Source: JADJSS01 sp046329815
GTDB taxonomy: Bacteria; Bacteroidota; Bacteroidia; Chitinophagales; JADIYW01
NCBI GenBank assembly: GCA_046329815.1
Contig: JAXLTY010000001.1
Coordinates: 1,426,001 to 1,490,000 of the forward strand
Direction: 5' to 3'
DNA length: 64,000 bases
Below, piece after piece: positions 8,027-16,827 of the stretch (positions within the stretch are counted from its first letter, which is position 1; every line of letters begins with the position of its first letter). Position numbers and translations under genes: made by a program. Under the pieces are notes generated by a model. That model had not been told where the DNA came from. It saw only the letters and a list, made by a program, of their open reading frames with translations, and did no database searches.

Positions 8027-9685
8027 TTAATTTTCCCAGATTACTTTCACTTCTTTTTTATTTTGCCATTTTATAAAATCTGCTTCATGTTTTTTTTCTA
8101 AAATATTACGCTTCACTTTCAATGTTGGTGTAATTAAATTATTTTCAACTGTCCATGCTTCCTTCATTATAACAAACTTTGCAATGCGTTCATGATTATC
8201 CAAAGCTGCGTTTACTTCTTCTAATGTATTGTGTAAATCCTGTTCTATAATAACTTTATCTTTTTCGCCATCTTCTTCCAATACGATCAAAGCCATTGGT
8301 TGTTTTAAGTTGGCACCAACCACACAGATCTGCGCGATATGCTGATTTTTTGACAACTCCAATTCAATTGGCGCAGGTGCAACATATTTTCCTTTATCGG
8401 TTTTGAAAAGTTCTTTAATGCGTCCTGTAATTTTTAAATAACCATCATCATCAATCTCGCCCATATCGCCTGTACGCAAATAGCCGTCATTGTTTATGGT
8501 TTCTTTTGTTTTTTCCGGTTCTTTATAATAGCCGGTCATTGTGCAATCGCTTTTTACTAAAATTTCACCTTCTTCAGAAATCTTACAATCAACACCAGGC
8601 ATAACAATTCCTACTGTTCCTACTTTTCTGTCGCCAGGCCGATTCGCATGCGAATATGCGCAATTTTCACTCATACCATATGCCTCATAAATTTCGATAC
8701 CTAATTTTTCATACCAATCAATTAACGCAACAGGAATTGGTGCGGCTCCACTCATAATAAATTTCGCTGCGGACAAGCCGGCGTTTTCTTTTATTTTCTT
8801 TTTAATGAATTCTGATAAAAAAGGAACCTGCAATAAAGTATCTAATCTTTTTTGAGGTAAACGCTGTAGAATTTTATTTTGCATGCGCGTCCAGATTAAC
8901 GGCACTGCCAAAAAAACGGTTGGCTGCGTATCGCGCAAATTTTCCGGCATTTTTTCTATCGATTCTGCGATGGAAATCGGCGCACCTGAATATAAGCCGC
9001 CCATTTCTACCAACATTCTTTCTGCAATATGTGACAAAGGCAAGAACGATAAGAAGCGTTCGTTATCCGTGAGTAAACCTAAATTATTGATTTCATTTAA
9101 TAAAGCAGTTGCTGCGAAAGCAAATGCTTTGAAATTATGCACCACACCTTTTGGCAAACCAGTGGTGCCTGATGTATAAATAATGGTAACCGTATCTTCT
9201 AATTTCGGAATATAACTTTTGGTGATTGGTTGCATCTCTTTTATACTGTCATTCCAGTTCTCACAACCATCTTGTTGCCAAAACGGAAAATGTATTTTCT
9301 TTATTTTCTTAGGAACTGCATTTTTTTGTTCGTTCCATTTTGGTGCTTTACCAACAAACAATAATTTTGATTCGCTGTGTTCCAGACAATACTTAACCAA
9401 ATCACCTGAAATACTTGGATACAAAGGCACGGAAATATGTCCGCTCATCATAATCGCTAAATCAGCAATGATCCAATGCGCACAATTTTCAGATAGAATG
9501 GCAATCTTACTTTGTTTCGGAAGTTTTAATGATTCAATATACGCAGCCATTTTACGCACTTCATTGCCAACGCGTTTCCAGCTAAAATGTATCCATTGTG
9601 ATTGATGTGCTTGTCTCAAAAAAGTCTGATTGCTTTTTTCTGCTTCGAATTGATAGAATTTTTCTAATGGTGTAATGAGTTGCAT
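8027..9685 (-). CDS. Long-chain acyl-CoA synthetase (AMP-forming)
   Basis: The 552-residue protein shows the adenylate-forming enzyme motifs. These are the P-loop-like YTSGTTGLPKG (about 169-179), YGMSENCAY (about 335-343) with the adenine-contacting region, and TGDMGEIDDDGYLKITGR (about 403-420) with the hinge Asp/Arg. Next is KGKYVAP, which carries the A10-type lysine region. It activates a fatty acid to acyl-AMP and then acyl-CoA. Its length is short of the about 600-650 residues of the FadD15-like family, but all core motifs are present. It is likely co-transcribed with the amidase downstream. Chain-length preference cannot be read from sequence by eye. Confidence 0.9.
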   Translation of the reverse strand: MQLITPLEKFYQFEAEKSNQTFLRQAHQSQWIHFSWKRVGNEVRKMAAYIESLKLPKQSKIAILSENCAHWIIADLAIMMSGHISVPLYPSISGDLVKYCLEHSESKLLFVGKAPKWNEQKNAVPKKIKKIHFPFWQQDGCENWNDSIKEMQPITKSYIPKLEDTVTIIYTSGTTGLPKGVVHNFKAFAFAATALLNEINNLGLLTDNERFLSFLPLSHIAERMLVEMGGLYSGAPISIAESIEKMPENLRDTQPTVFLAVPLIWTRMQNKILQRLPQKRLDTLLQVPFLSEFIKKKIKENAGLSAAKFIMSGAAPIPVALIDWYEKLGIEIYEAYGMSENCAYSHANRPGDRKVGTVGIVMPGVDCKISEEGEILVKSDCTMTGYYKEPEKTKETINNDGYLRTGDMGEIDDDGYLKITGRIKELFKTDKGKYVAPAPIELELSKNQHIAQICVVGANLKQPMALIVLEEDGEKDKVIIEQDLHNTLEEVNAALDNHERIAKFVIMKEAWTVENNLITPTLKVKRNILEKKHEADFIKWQNKKEVKVIWEN

Positions 9686-9898
9686 AGATAAAGTTCAATG
9701 AGAATTAAATATAGTAAATGTAAAAAGCAAAACCAATTTTAATCGGTTGTTTCGTAAATAAATATCATGCCACTTTTCACACATGATTTTTTAATTAGCG
9801 AAAGATAATTCGCCAACTAAACTATGCTACTTATTGACAATCAATCCGCTTTTTAATCATGCAAACAATTTCGTAACAAATAGTCTGTTTTAATTAAA

Positions 9899-9918
9899 CT
9901 TTCAGTAATAACTGAAAG
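9899..9918. promoter_or_regulatory. Hairpin 1 upstream of the envelope protein gene
   Basis: CTTTCAGT (9899-9906) and ACTGAAAG (9911-9918) form a perfect 8-bp stem with a 4-nt loop. It lies in the 397-bp gap before the gene at 10083. Its ACTTTCA half-site recurs in the second hairpin at 9998, which argues for a shared binding site or a structured leader. Confidence 0.4.
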
Positions 9919-9997
9919 AAATGTATAACACAAAATATACAATTCGATAAGAAAGTTGTTTCAATTGCTTGTTTTTTAGCTAACATCTAATCAAAAT

Positions 9998-10025
9998 AAA
10001 ACTTTCAATTTTGTTTGAAAGTTTT
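9998..10025 (+). promoter_or_regulatory. Hairpin 2 in the leader of the envelope protein gene
   Basis: AAAACTTTCA (9998-10007) pairs with TGAAAGTTTT (10016-10025) around an 8-nt loop. The 3' arm ends in TTTT, so it could act as an attenuator, or as a second copy of the ACTTTCA operator seen at 9899. It lies 57 bp upstream of the chosen ATG. Apart from these two hairpins I see nothing in the gap 9686-10082. Confidence 0.4.
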
Positions 10026-10082
10026 GAATTAATAAAATCAACAACAAAAAACAAATTTTATAACAACTTAAATTTTTACAAC

Positions 10083-10679
10083 ATGAACAAATCAATTTTA
10101 ATCGCAGCAACTATCTTCGCTAGCGTAGTTACTTATGCAAATGACTATGCAGTTGTTGAAACAACAACACCAGCAGCGACTGTGGAAGCTACTGAAAATC
10201 CTGAAGCATCTTCTTTCGGCAACCAGTCAGAAAATGATGTTTACCAACGCAGAATTTCATCTATTACAGAAGTTGGTACTACCTTTTTGTACGACAAAGC
10301 ATTCTTTACGATTTACCAGGCATTAGGCGCGAATGTCAATCCGTATTTATTTGTTGGTGGAGGCATCGGTTTGCAAGTTCGCGCTAATCAGCAATATCAA
10401 TTTCAATTATTAGGTGATGTGCGTGCGAAAGTGTTAGATAAACGAGTGACACCGATTTTTATGATGCAGGTTGGTTATAACAGAACCGGTTCAGAAACAT
10501 TGTATAACAAAGAAAACAAAGCATTAAAACCGGAACAATTAAACTTGAATTTAGGAACCGGAATTTTGGTGAAAGCAACAGATAATGCTTCATTTACTTT
10601 GAATGGCGGTTATTCTTTATTTTCTGATTTTACTAAAAATATGCATGGTGCTTTTGTGAAAATCGGTTATGTGTTTTAA
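10083..10679 (+). CDS. Small outer-membrane or periplasmic protein, 198 aa
   Basis: The start at 10083 is preferred over an upstream in-frame ATG at 10011, because it gives a clean signal peptide (MNKSILIAATIFASVVTYA). A short Ala/Thr/Glu-rich linker follows. The rest, from about residue 45, alternates beta-strand-like segments with glycine turns (LFVGGGIGLQVRANQQYQFQ, then FTLNGGYSLF and a terminal aromatic GYVF), as in a small outer-membrane beta-barrel. The last residue is Phe, as in many outer-membrane barrels. I cannot name a family. Two hairpins sharing a motif lie upstream and a clear terminator follows, so it is a monocistronic, probably regulated, gene. Confidence 0.65.
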   Translation: MNKSILIAATIFASVVTYANDYAVVETTTPAATVEATENPEASSFGNQSENDVYQRRISSITEVGTTFLYDKAFFTIYQALGANVNPYLFVGGGIGLQVRANQQYQFQLLGDVRAKVLDKRVTPIFMMQVGYNRTGSETLYNKENKALKPEQLNLNLGTGILVKATDNASFTLNGGYSLFSDFTKNMHGAFVKIGYVF

Positions 10680-10681
10680 TT

Positions 10682-10702
10682 CTTCGACAAGCTCAGAATG
10701 AC
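10682..10702. repeat. Copy of a short interspersed repeat (CTTCGACAAGCTCAG type)
   Basis: The 21 bases resemble a short intergenic repeat seen in many bacterial genomes. A diverged copy in the opposite orientation lies at 58290-58310; the two match at 16 of 21 positions. Both sit immediately after a stop codon and before a terminator hairpin. Confidence 0.5.
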
Positions 10703-10710
10703 AAAAAATA

Positions 10711-10746
10711 AAAAGCGATGTCAAGAAGAAGAACATCGCTTTTTTA
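10711..10746. terminator. Rho-independent terminator
   Basis: AGCGATGT (10714-10721) pairs with ACATCGCT (10733-10740), extended by AAA/TTT. A T-run (10740-10745) follows on the plus strand and an equivalent one lies on the minus strand. It can serve both the gene ending at 10679 and the convergent gene ending at 10765. Confidence 0.85.
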
Positions 10747-10764
10747 TTTTACAGAACCTGAAAA

Positions 10765-11670
10765 TTAATCCAAATAACCTTGATAATATTCGTCAACATA
10801 TTCTTTCAAACAAATTTTCCAGTCGCGCATGATGTTGAGTTTGCGCAAGTCTAATTTTTTGTTGATCAGACGTTCGCTTGGTGGTCGTTGTGAAAAATAT
10901 TCTTTTTTCCAATAATCGGAATCAACAGCAGTGATTTTTATTTCGTCAGCTTTGCCAACTAATTTTACCAATTCTTCCGCTACTTCAAATCGTCCGGTGA
11001 TGCCGCCGCAAACCATATTATACAAACCCCAAACTTCGTTTTGCAAGAGTAATTTTACGTTGCGTGCAAAATCGTAGGTTAAAGTCGGTGTTCCTAATTT
11101 ATCATTAACGATGAACAATTCTTTTTTGCCATCTTTTAATTGCTGCATCAATTTCTGAATGAATTTTTTGTCTTTTTTCGGACCGGCACCCATCATCCAG
11201 CCGGCACGGCAAATCAGGTGCTGTGTTTTGTTTTGCTGCACATACACTTCGCCAGCCCATTTGCTGCGCGCATAATGTCCAAGCGGATTTGGTTTGTCCC
11301 AATCATCAAATGTATCTTGCGAGCCATCAAAAATTCCTGCAGTAGAAATGTATAACAGCGGAATGTTCAATGCATTTGAAATATGTACTGCATTTTCTAC
11401 AGCAATGGTATTGGTCAAATAGGCATCATCCTGGTTGGTGTCGCAATATTCTAAAGAAGTATGTGCGCCTAAATGAAATAAATAATCCGGTTTGAAATCA
11501 AACACATCTTTTTTATAGGCATCAAAATCCCTGAAATCTAAAAATGACAACCAATCTTCGTTCACATCTTTATCGGTGCATTTCAATTCATACTCGTCTT
11601 TAAAAATCTTGTGAAAACCTTCACCTAACATACCACCGCAACCAGCTATATATATTTTTTTCTTACTCAT
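10765..11670 (-). CDS. NAD(P)-dependent sugar reductase/epimerase, RmlD-like
   Basis: The 301-residue protein is an extended short-chain dehydrogenase with an N-terminal GCGGMLG nucleotide-binding loop and the YxxxK pair in HYARSKWAGE. The layout (dinucleotide domain first, the segment NDKLGTPTLTYDFARNV, and a late RPPSERLINKKLDLRKL) matches the dTDP-4-dehydrorhamnose reductase family. The last step of that family makes dTDP-rhamnose or a related deoxysugar. No rmlA/B/C genes are in the window, so the substrate is uncertain. It is the last gene of a minus-strand group with a glycosyltransferase (1-bp gap) and a membrane protein. Confidence 0.82.
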   Translation of the reverse strand: MSKKKIYIAGCGGMLGEGFHKIFKDEYELKCTDKDVNEDWLSFLDFRDFDAYKKDVFDFKPDYLFHLGAHTSLEYCDTNQDDAYLTNTIAVENAVHISNALNIPLLYISTAGIFDGSQDTFDDWDKPNPLGHYARSKWAGEVYVQQNKTQHLICRAGWMMGAGPKKDKKFIQKLMQQLKDGKKELFIVNDKLGTPTLTYDFARNVKLLLQNEVWGLYNMVCGGITGRFEVAEELVKLVGKADEIKITAVDSDYWKKEYFSQRPPSERLINKKLDLRKLNIMRDWKICLKEYVDEYYQGYLD

Positions 11671-11671
11671 T

Positions 11672-12751
11672 TTAAATTAGTGATTTTAGAACGCTCAAAT
11701 ATACAGGTTTGTTTGCTTCTATTGAAAACTTTTGCATAACAGTTTGTCGTGCATTTTTTCCAATACGTTCTCTTTCCTTTGGATTATCAATAAGATATTT
11801 TAATTTTTCCAGCCATTCATCTTCGGTTTTTACTAAAAAACCATTTTCATTTTCTGTAATTACGCGATTAATAGCAGCGCCAACATTTGTAGCAACAACA
11901 GGCAGCGCGACTGTCATATACGTTAATGCTTTCAAGCCGCTTTTGCCCATGACCCAGGCATCGGTTGGCAATGGATAGACACCAATATCCATTCCTTGCA
12001 ATTGTTTTGCTTCGTCTTCTTTGTTCCAGTCGAAATATTCAAAATCTACGCCATCCAGTTGAAACTGAAAATTACCAATCACGCGCAATTTAAATATCCG
12101 TTCTTTTGCTAATTTTTGGAAAACGTTATCTAATAAATGCAAATATGGAACAGTTGAATGCGTGCCTGTCCAACCAATCACTACAGGTTTTTCGTTGGTA
12201 TAAGTGTTCACCGGAAAAAGTCGTTCGGTATCTAACGTAGAAGAAATATCAGTGCAATGCGCACAATATTGTTTAGCAAAATCGTTCAGATCAGGTGTGC
12301 ATGTGATGACATGATCAGCATATTTCATTAAGGCGATGGATTTGTTTTTGCCTTTCAGCATATATATCAAATTGTTCATCGCAGAACCTTCGGATTTATA
12401 GATCATATCATCAATATCATAAACCATCTTTTTAGACAACTTGCGAATGAGCCATTCAAAAATCGGCGGTCCAAGTGGTGTTGCCCAAAGATGAATATAA
12501 ATAATATCATAACGATGTAAACGAAACAGATCTAAAAAACGACGCACATAACCGCGCGCTGTTCCGGTAATTTTGCACAATAAATAACCAGGTTTATAAA
12601 TTATTTCCCAGAAATGATTATCTACAAACGAACTCGTTTCCAACTCAAATCCATTTGCTTCAAAATACTCAAAATATTGTTCATATTTCAAGCGTTGGCT
12701 GGCAGCTTTTCCAAATGGATATGGCGAAAGAAAGAGTACTTTTTTTTTCAT
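11672..12751 (-). CDS. Glycosyltransferase, GT4-like (GT-B fold)
   Basis: The 359-residue protein has a GT-B two-domain layout. The N-terminal half starts VLFLSPYPFGKAASQRLKYEQY, and a VVIGWTGTHSTVPYLHLL segment opens the C-terminal, nucleotide-binding half. The donor-site region reads PTDAWVMGKSGLKALTYM with LPVVATNVGA. These cytosolic enzymes transfer sugars from nucleotide donors to a growing glycan. It lies between the RmlD-like gene and a polytopic membrane protein in one probable transcript. Donor and acceptor cannot be told. Confidence 0.85.
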   Translation of the reverse strand: MKKKVLFLSPYPFGKAASQRLKYEQYFEYFEANGFELETSSFVDNHFWEIIYKPGYLLCKITGTARGYVRRFLDLFRLHRYDIIYIHLWATPLGPPIFEWLIRKLSKKMVYDIDDMIYKSEGSAMNNLIYMLKGKNKSIALMKYADHVITCTPDLNDFAKQYCAHCTDISSTLDTERLFPVNTYTNEKPVVIGWTGTHSTVPYLHLLDNVFQKLAKERIFKLRVIGNFQFQLDGVDFEYFDWNKEDEAKQLQGMDIGVYPLPTDAWVMGKSGLKALTYMTVALPVVATNVGAAINRVITENENGFLVKTEDEWLEKLKYLIDNPKERERIGKNARQTVMQKFSIEANKPVYLSVLKSLI

Positions 12752-12765
12752 AAATGCGCTACTTT

Positions 12766-14199
12766 TTATAATGATGTAGTCTCAGGATTTTCAGACGATT
12801 TTTGGTCATCAAAATAAATTTTGTACAACATAAACGCCAATGCAAAAATATATAAAAGACGAACAGGAATAGTATAGCGTGATTGAATGGCAAATGGTAA
12901 ATGTAACACATCAAAATATAAGCAAACCAATAGAGGCAAGCCAAGTTGCACCAACACATTACGCTTCTTAAAAACACAATATATAAAATGTGTGAAAAAT
13001 AAAATGAAGGTAAAAAAAGTAGCAAGAAATGTAATTAAAACAGGAATAAAGCCATAGTCAATATTGCCTGCAGAATGTTTATTCATTACCAAACCATTGA
13101 ACCACAACCTAAAGAAAGAATAAAATTTCAGCTTAAACGTATAACCGAAATCATGCAAGTAATGCCTTACAGCCAGTTTCTTTAAAATATTTTCGCGCTC
13201 AATCGTATAAGCAGAATTATAGGTCTCAAACAGATCTGGATACTTTTTCATTTCGTTGATGATAAGCGTATCTTTTGCTGTTAAATGTTTTGCGCAAATC
13301 TGATCGATGCTGTCCCATTCATGATTAAACACACGAATATTTTCCGGAATATTTTTATTATCTTCAAAAGAAATAAAGTGCTCATCATACATAACATTCT
13401 GCCAATAACGCGTTTCTACATAATCAGTCATTTTTGGACTCCAATATCCTAAATACATAACGCCTCCGCCACCTTCTAACGGCGTTATTTTAAAAGTATG
13501 ATGATGTTTTAAATTCCAAAAACCATACGGCAATAAACTCGCTACAAATAACAATATAAACGTGATGTTTTTCAATAAATATGCTTTTCGGTATTTGAAT
13601 AAATAATATGCAAAGCGCAAAAATGGAATAAACAAAATAACCGGACGCATCTGAAAACAAAATGCATATAAAACCACAAGCAATAATACATTATACCACT
13701 TTGTATGATCATGATACAGCTCAATATACAGAATGAGTGTAACCAGAAAGATCATCAATGCTTCCGGATAGATGTAGGTTGTATAAGAAGAAACAATAAA
13801 GTTCAACATTAATAAGATGGAGAACAGCGATTTTAACAAGAAGCGTTTGTCGTAAAAATCGATTATTCGCAGCATGATGAACAATGCAATGATATACAAT
13901 ATCAATTGTGTCACCTGAATGATAAAAACGGAATCACTAATAAAACTCAGTGCATACAAAAAAAAAGGATAACCCGGATTTCTGAAAGTATCAGGAATAT
14001 ATTCATTAAAGAAATACCAGTAAGTATATCTGCCGCGTTCCAATCCTTTTACATAAAACATGTATGTATCATGGTCGCGTGATAAACCATTGTGTGTTAC
14101 ATAAAACAACACAATCACTTGCAATAATAACAAAGACCACAAACAATAAAACGCTTTTTTATTGTCTAAAAAAGAAATAAGTTTAGCACGAAGACTCAT
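12766..14199 (-). CDS. Polytopic membrane protein, probable GT-C (GT39-like) glycosyltransferase
   Basis: The 477-residue protein has roughly nine to eleven hydrophobic helices. A first periplasmic loop contains an acidic pair (LSRDHDTYMF), placed as in the catalytic loop of GT-C glycosyltransferases that use polyprenyl-phosphate sugars. A large soluble loop lies at about residues 240-370, and helices resume near the C-terminus. GT39/ArnT-like proteins glycosylate lipids or proteins on the periplasmic face. It could instead be another membrane-bound glycan protein; the identification is by topology and not by a clear signature. It is first in the minus-strand group and divergent from the WbpE-like gene. 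Confidence 0.6.
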   Translation of the reverse strand: MSLRAKLISFLDNKKAFYCLWSLLLLQVIVLFYVTHNGLSRDHDTYMFYVKGLERGRYTYWYFFNEYIPDTFRNPGYPFFLYALSFISDSVFIIQVTQLILYIIALFIMLRIIDFYDKRFLLKSLFSILLMLNFIVSSYTTYIYPEALMIFLVTLILYIELYHDHTKWYNVLLLVVLYAFCFQMRPVILFIPFLRFAYYLFKYRKAYLLKNITFILLFVASLLPYGFWNLKHHHTFKITPLEGGGGVMYLGYWSPKMTDYVETRYWQNVMYDEHFISFEDNKNIPENIRVFNHEWDSIDQICAKHLTAKDTLIINEMKKYPDLFETYNSAYTIERENILKKLAVRHYLHDFGYTFKLKFYSFFRLWFNGLVMNKHSAGNIDYGFIPVLITFLATFFTFILFFTHFIYCVFKKRNVLVQLGLPLLVCLYFDVLHLPFAIQSRYTIPVRLLYIFALAFMLYKIYFDDQKSSENPETTSL

Positions 14200-14285
14200 A
14201 ATTTAGTTGCGCTTGCAAAAATAAAAAAATATCGTAATATGTGATATTAACGTTTCGATTGGAAAGAAATACTTATTTTAGCAAG

Positions 14286-15383
14286 ATGCAGCCAATTCCT
14301 ATAAGCGACTTAAAAATTCAGTATCAATATCTGAAAAATGAGATTGATGCTGCAATTCAAAATTGCCTGGAAACAGCACAATTTGTTGGCGGAAATGCAG
14401 TTACTGCTTTTGAAAATAATTTGGCTGATTACATCGGAATCAAGCATGTTATTGGTTGTGCCAATGGAACGGATGCATTACAACTGGCTTTAATGGCTTT
14501 GAATTTGCCGAAAGGAAGCAAGATTATTGTGCCTGCGTTTACATACATTGCGCCAATTGAAGTGATTAGATTTTTGGGTCATGAAATTGTTTATGCTGAT
14601 GTAGATACAGAAACGTTCAACATTACATTAGAAGAAATTAAAAAAGTATATACAGATGATGTTCGTGCAATTATTGTTGTGCATTTGTATGGACAACCTT
14701 GCAACATCAATGAAATCTATGCGTTTGCGCAACACAAGAATATTTATTTAATTGAAGACAATGCGCAGTCGGTTGGTGCTGAAAAAAATATTACACGAAA
14801 TTCTATCATAACAACTTCGTTTTTCCCATCGAAAAATTTAGGTTCATATGGCGACGGCGGCGCAGTGATGACCAACAACGATACGCTGGCAAAAGACATC
14901 AGGATGATTGCCAATCACGGACAAAGCACACGTTATTATTATGAACTTGTTGGCATTAATTCGCGCTTAGATACCATTCAGGCATCGATACTGGATGTGA
15001 AATTGAAATACCTGGATAATTTCATTGCAGCACGGCAAAAAGCAGCAGATTTTTATGATGAACAATTGAAAGATATTCAGCATATACAAATACCAACACG
15101 CATTGATAAAAACCAACACACTTTTTATTTATATACGCTGAAAATTAAAAATGGTTTCAGAAATGAATTGCAGTCTTTTTTAAAAGAAAAACAGATCACA
15201 AGTGTGATACATTATCCAATTGCATCGTATCTTCAGAATGCATATTTGGACAAAACTATTCATTTAAAAAACACAGAAGATTTGTGCGAACAGGTTTTAT
15301 CGATACCAATCTATCCGGAAATTACACACGAGCAATTATCGTATATTTGTGATGCGATCAAATTATTTTTTGCTGATCAATAA
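14286..15383 (+). CDS. wbpE: DegT/DnrJ/EryC1/StrS aminotransferase, WbpE-like
   Basis: The start at 14286 (MQPIPISDL) fits the family better than the upstream in-frame ATG at 14241. The PLP lysine lies in SFFPSKNLGSYGDGGAV, a near match to WbpE wording; GCANGTDALQLAL and EDNAQSVGAE are the cofactor-binding segments. WbpE transaminates a UDP-3-keto-GlcNAc-uronic acid, using glutamate as amino donor, to give UDP-2-acetamido-3-amino-glucuronic acid. The two following genes encode the matching acetyltransferase and oxidoreductase, which strongly supports this role over a generic sugar aminotransferase. Upstream it is divergent from the membrane glycosyltransferase. Confidence 0.85.
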   Translation: MQPIPISDLKIQYQYLKNEIDAAIQNCLETAQFVGGNAVTAFENNLADYIGIKHVIGCANGTDALQLALMALNLPKGSKIIVPAFTYIAPIEVIRFLGHEIVYADVDTETFNITLEEIKKVYTDDVRAIIVVHLYGQPCNINEIYAFAQHKNIYLIEDNAQSVGAEKNITRNSIITTSFFPSKNLGSYGDGGAVMTNNDTLAKDIRMIANHGQSTRYYYELVGINSRLDTIQASILDVKLKYLDNFIAARQKAADFYDEQLKDIQHIQIPTRIDKNQHTFYLYTLKIKNGFRNELQSFLKEKQITSVIHYPIASYLQNAYLDKTIHLKNTEDLCEQVLSIPIYPEITHEQLSYICDAIKLFFADQ

Positions 15384-15403
15384 ATTCAGTTTACTAAAAC
15401 AAA

Positions 15404-15967
15404 ATGAATTATTCTAAACACGCAACAGCAATTATTGATGATGGAGCAATCATCGGAAACAATAGTAAAATATGGCATTTTAGTCATATTATGCAGGCAA
15501 CGATTGGTGAAAACTGCAATCTTGGACAAAATGTTTTTGTTGCCAATAATGTTATTTTAGGAAACAATGTAAAAGTGCAAAATAATGTTTCCTTGTACGA
15601 AGGTGTTGTTTGTGAAGATGATGTTTTTATCGGACCTTCTGCTGTGTTTACTAATGTAATTAATCCGAGAAGTTTTATTGAACGCAAGAACGAATACAAA
15701 AAAACGCTGATAAAAAAAGGAGCAACAATTGGTGCAAATGCAACAATTGTTTGTGGTGTTACCATTGGTGAATATGCGTTTGTCGGCTCAGGCTGTGTGA
15801 TTACAAAAGATGTAAAACCATATGCACTGATGAAAGGAAATCCGGCGCGACAAGACGGCTGGATGAGCGCAGCAGGTTCTAAACTGGTTTTTGAAACTGG
15901 TTTTGCTGTTTGTTTAATTACCAATGAGCAATATAAATTAGAAAACGAAAATTGTTTCAAGCGATAA
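15404..15967 (+). CDS. wbpD: Sugar N-acetyltransferase, WbpD/WlbB-like (left-handed beta-helix)
   Basis: The 187-residue protein is built from hexapeptide repeats (IGNNSKIWHFSH, IGENCNLGQNVFV, IGANATIVCGVTIG), giving the left-handed beta-helix of trimeric acyltransferases. The C-terminal GNPARQDGWMSAAGSKL matches the WbpD/WlbB family closely. WbpD uses acetyl-CoA to acetylate the 3-amino group of UDP-2-acetamido-3-amino-glucuronic acid. It lies 20 bp after the aminotransferase and 3 bp before the oxidoreductase, so the three are likely co-transcribed. The size agrees with characterised members of about 190 residues. Confidence 0.88.
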   Translation: MNYSKHATAIIDDGAIIGNNSKIWHFSHIMQATIGENCNLGQNVFVANNVILGNNVKVQNNVSLYEGVVCEDDVFIGPSAVFTNVINPRSFIERKNEYKKTLIKKGATIGANATIVCGVTIGEYAFVGSGCVITKDVKPYALMKGNPARQDGWMSAAGSKLVFETGFAVCLITNEQYKLENENCFKR

Positions 15968-15970
15968 CAC

Positions 15971-16822
15971 ATGCAAAAAAAATTCGCATTGATTGGCGCA
16001 GCCGGTTATATTACACCGCGACATTTGAAAGCAATCAAAGAAGTGGACGGAAATTTAGTGGCAGCTTTGGATATTGCTGATTCTGTTGGTGTTTTGGATC
16101 AGTATTTTCCGGATTGCGAATTTTTTAAAGACGAATTTGCTTTTTACGATTTCCTGATGGACAAAAATCCGGTTGATTATTTGGTGGTTTGCTCGCCGAA
16201 TTATTTGCACGAAGAACATTGTTATGCCGGTTTGAAATTAAATGCTGACGTGATTTGCGAAAAACCACTAACGCTTACCGTAGAAAGTTTGAATAATTTG
16301 CAGGAAGCTGAAAATTATACAGACAAACATATTTATACCATTTTGCAATTGCGTTTACATCCGATGCTGCAACAGCTGAAGAATGAAATTCAATCAGATA
16401 AAAAGTATGAAGTAGAAATTGTTTATAACACACCACGTGGAAAATGGTATCACAATAGCTGGAAAGGTGATGTGCAAAAATCAGGCGGCATCGCGACAAA
16501 TATTGGCATTCATTTATTTGACTTGGCTGCATGGTTATTTGGTGAACTTGAGCAAATAAATGTAGAAGAAAATACCGCAATGCAAAGCATTGGAAAGTTG
16601 AATTTGCAAAATGCAAATGTTCAATGGAATCTAAGCATAGAACAAAATAAGAAACCACAAAGAATGATTATCATTGATGGCAAACCGTACGAATTTACAG
16701 ATGGTTTCGCTGATCTGCATACGCAATCTTATCGTGAGATTTTAAATCAAAAAGGTTTTACAACTACTGTTGTAAAACCTTCTGTTGATATCGTTGAAAA
16801 AATACGGAATACTAGTTTATAG
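15971..16822 (+). CDS. wbpB: Gfo/Idh/MocA oxidoreductase, WbpB/WlbA-like
   Basis: The 283-residue protein has an N-terminal Rossmann domain (FALIGAAGYITPRHLKAI) and the Gfo/Idh signature region CEKPLTLTVESL with its catalytic-type Lys. A later helix carries SGGIATNIGIHLFDLAAWLFGE, and the GAAGYITPRH and IGIHLFD wording is typical of WlbA/WbpB. The enzyme oxidises UDP-GlcNAc-uronic acid at C3, forming the 3-keto substrate of the aminotransferase. It is about 30 residues shorter than usual members (about 315), with the loss toward the C-terminal half, but the conserved ends are present. It is third in the Wbp-like operon. Confidence 0.82.
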   Translation: MQKKFALIGAAGYITPRHLKAIKEVDGNLVAALDIADSVGVLDQYFPDCEFFKDEFAFYDFLMDKNPVDYLVVCSPNYLHEEHCYAGLKLNADVICEKPLTLTVESLNNLQEAENYTDKHIYTILQLRLHPMLQQLKNEIQSDKKYEVEIVYNTPRGKWYHNSWKGDVQKSGGIATNIGIHLFDLAAWLFGELEQINVEENTAMQSIGKLNLQNANVQWNLSIEQNKKPQRMIIIDGKPYEFTDGFADLHTQSYREILNQKGFTTTVVKPSVDIVEKIRNTSL

Positions 16823-16827
16823 TATGC

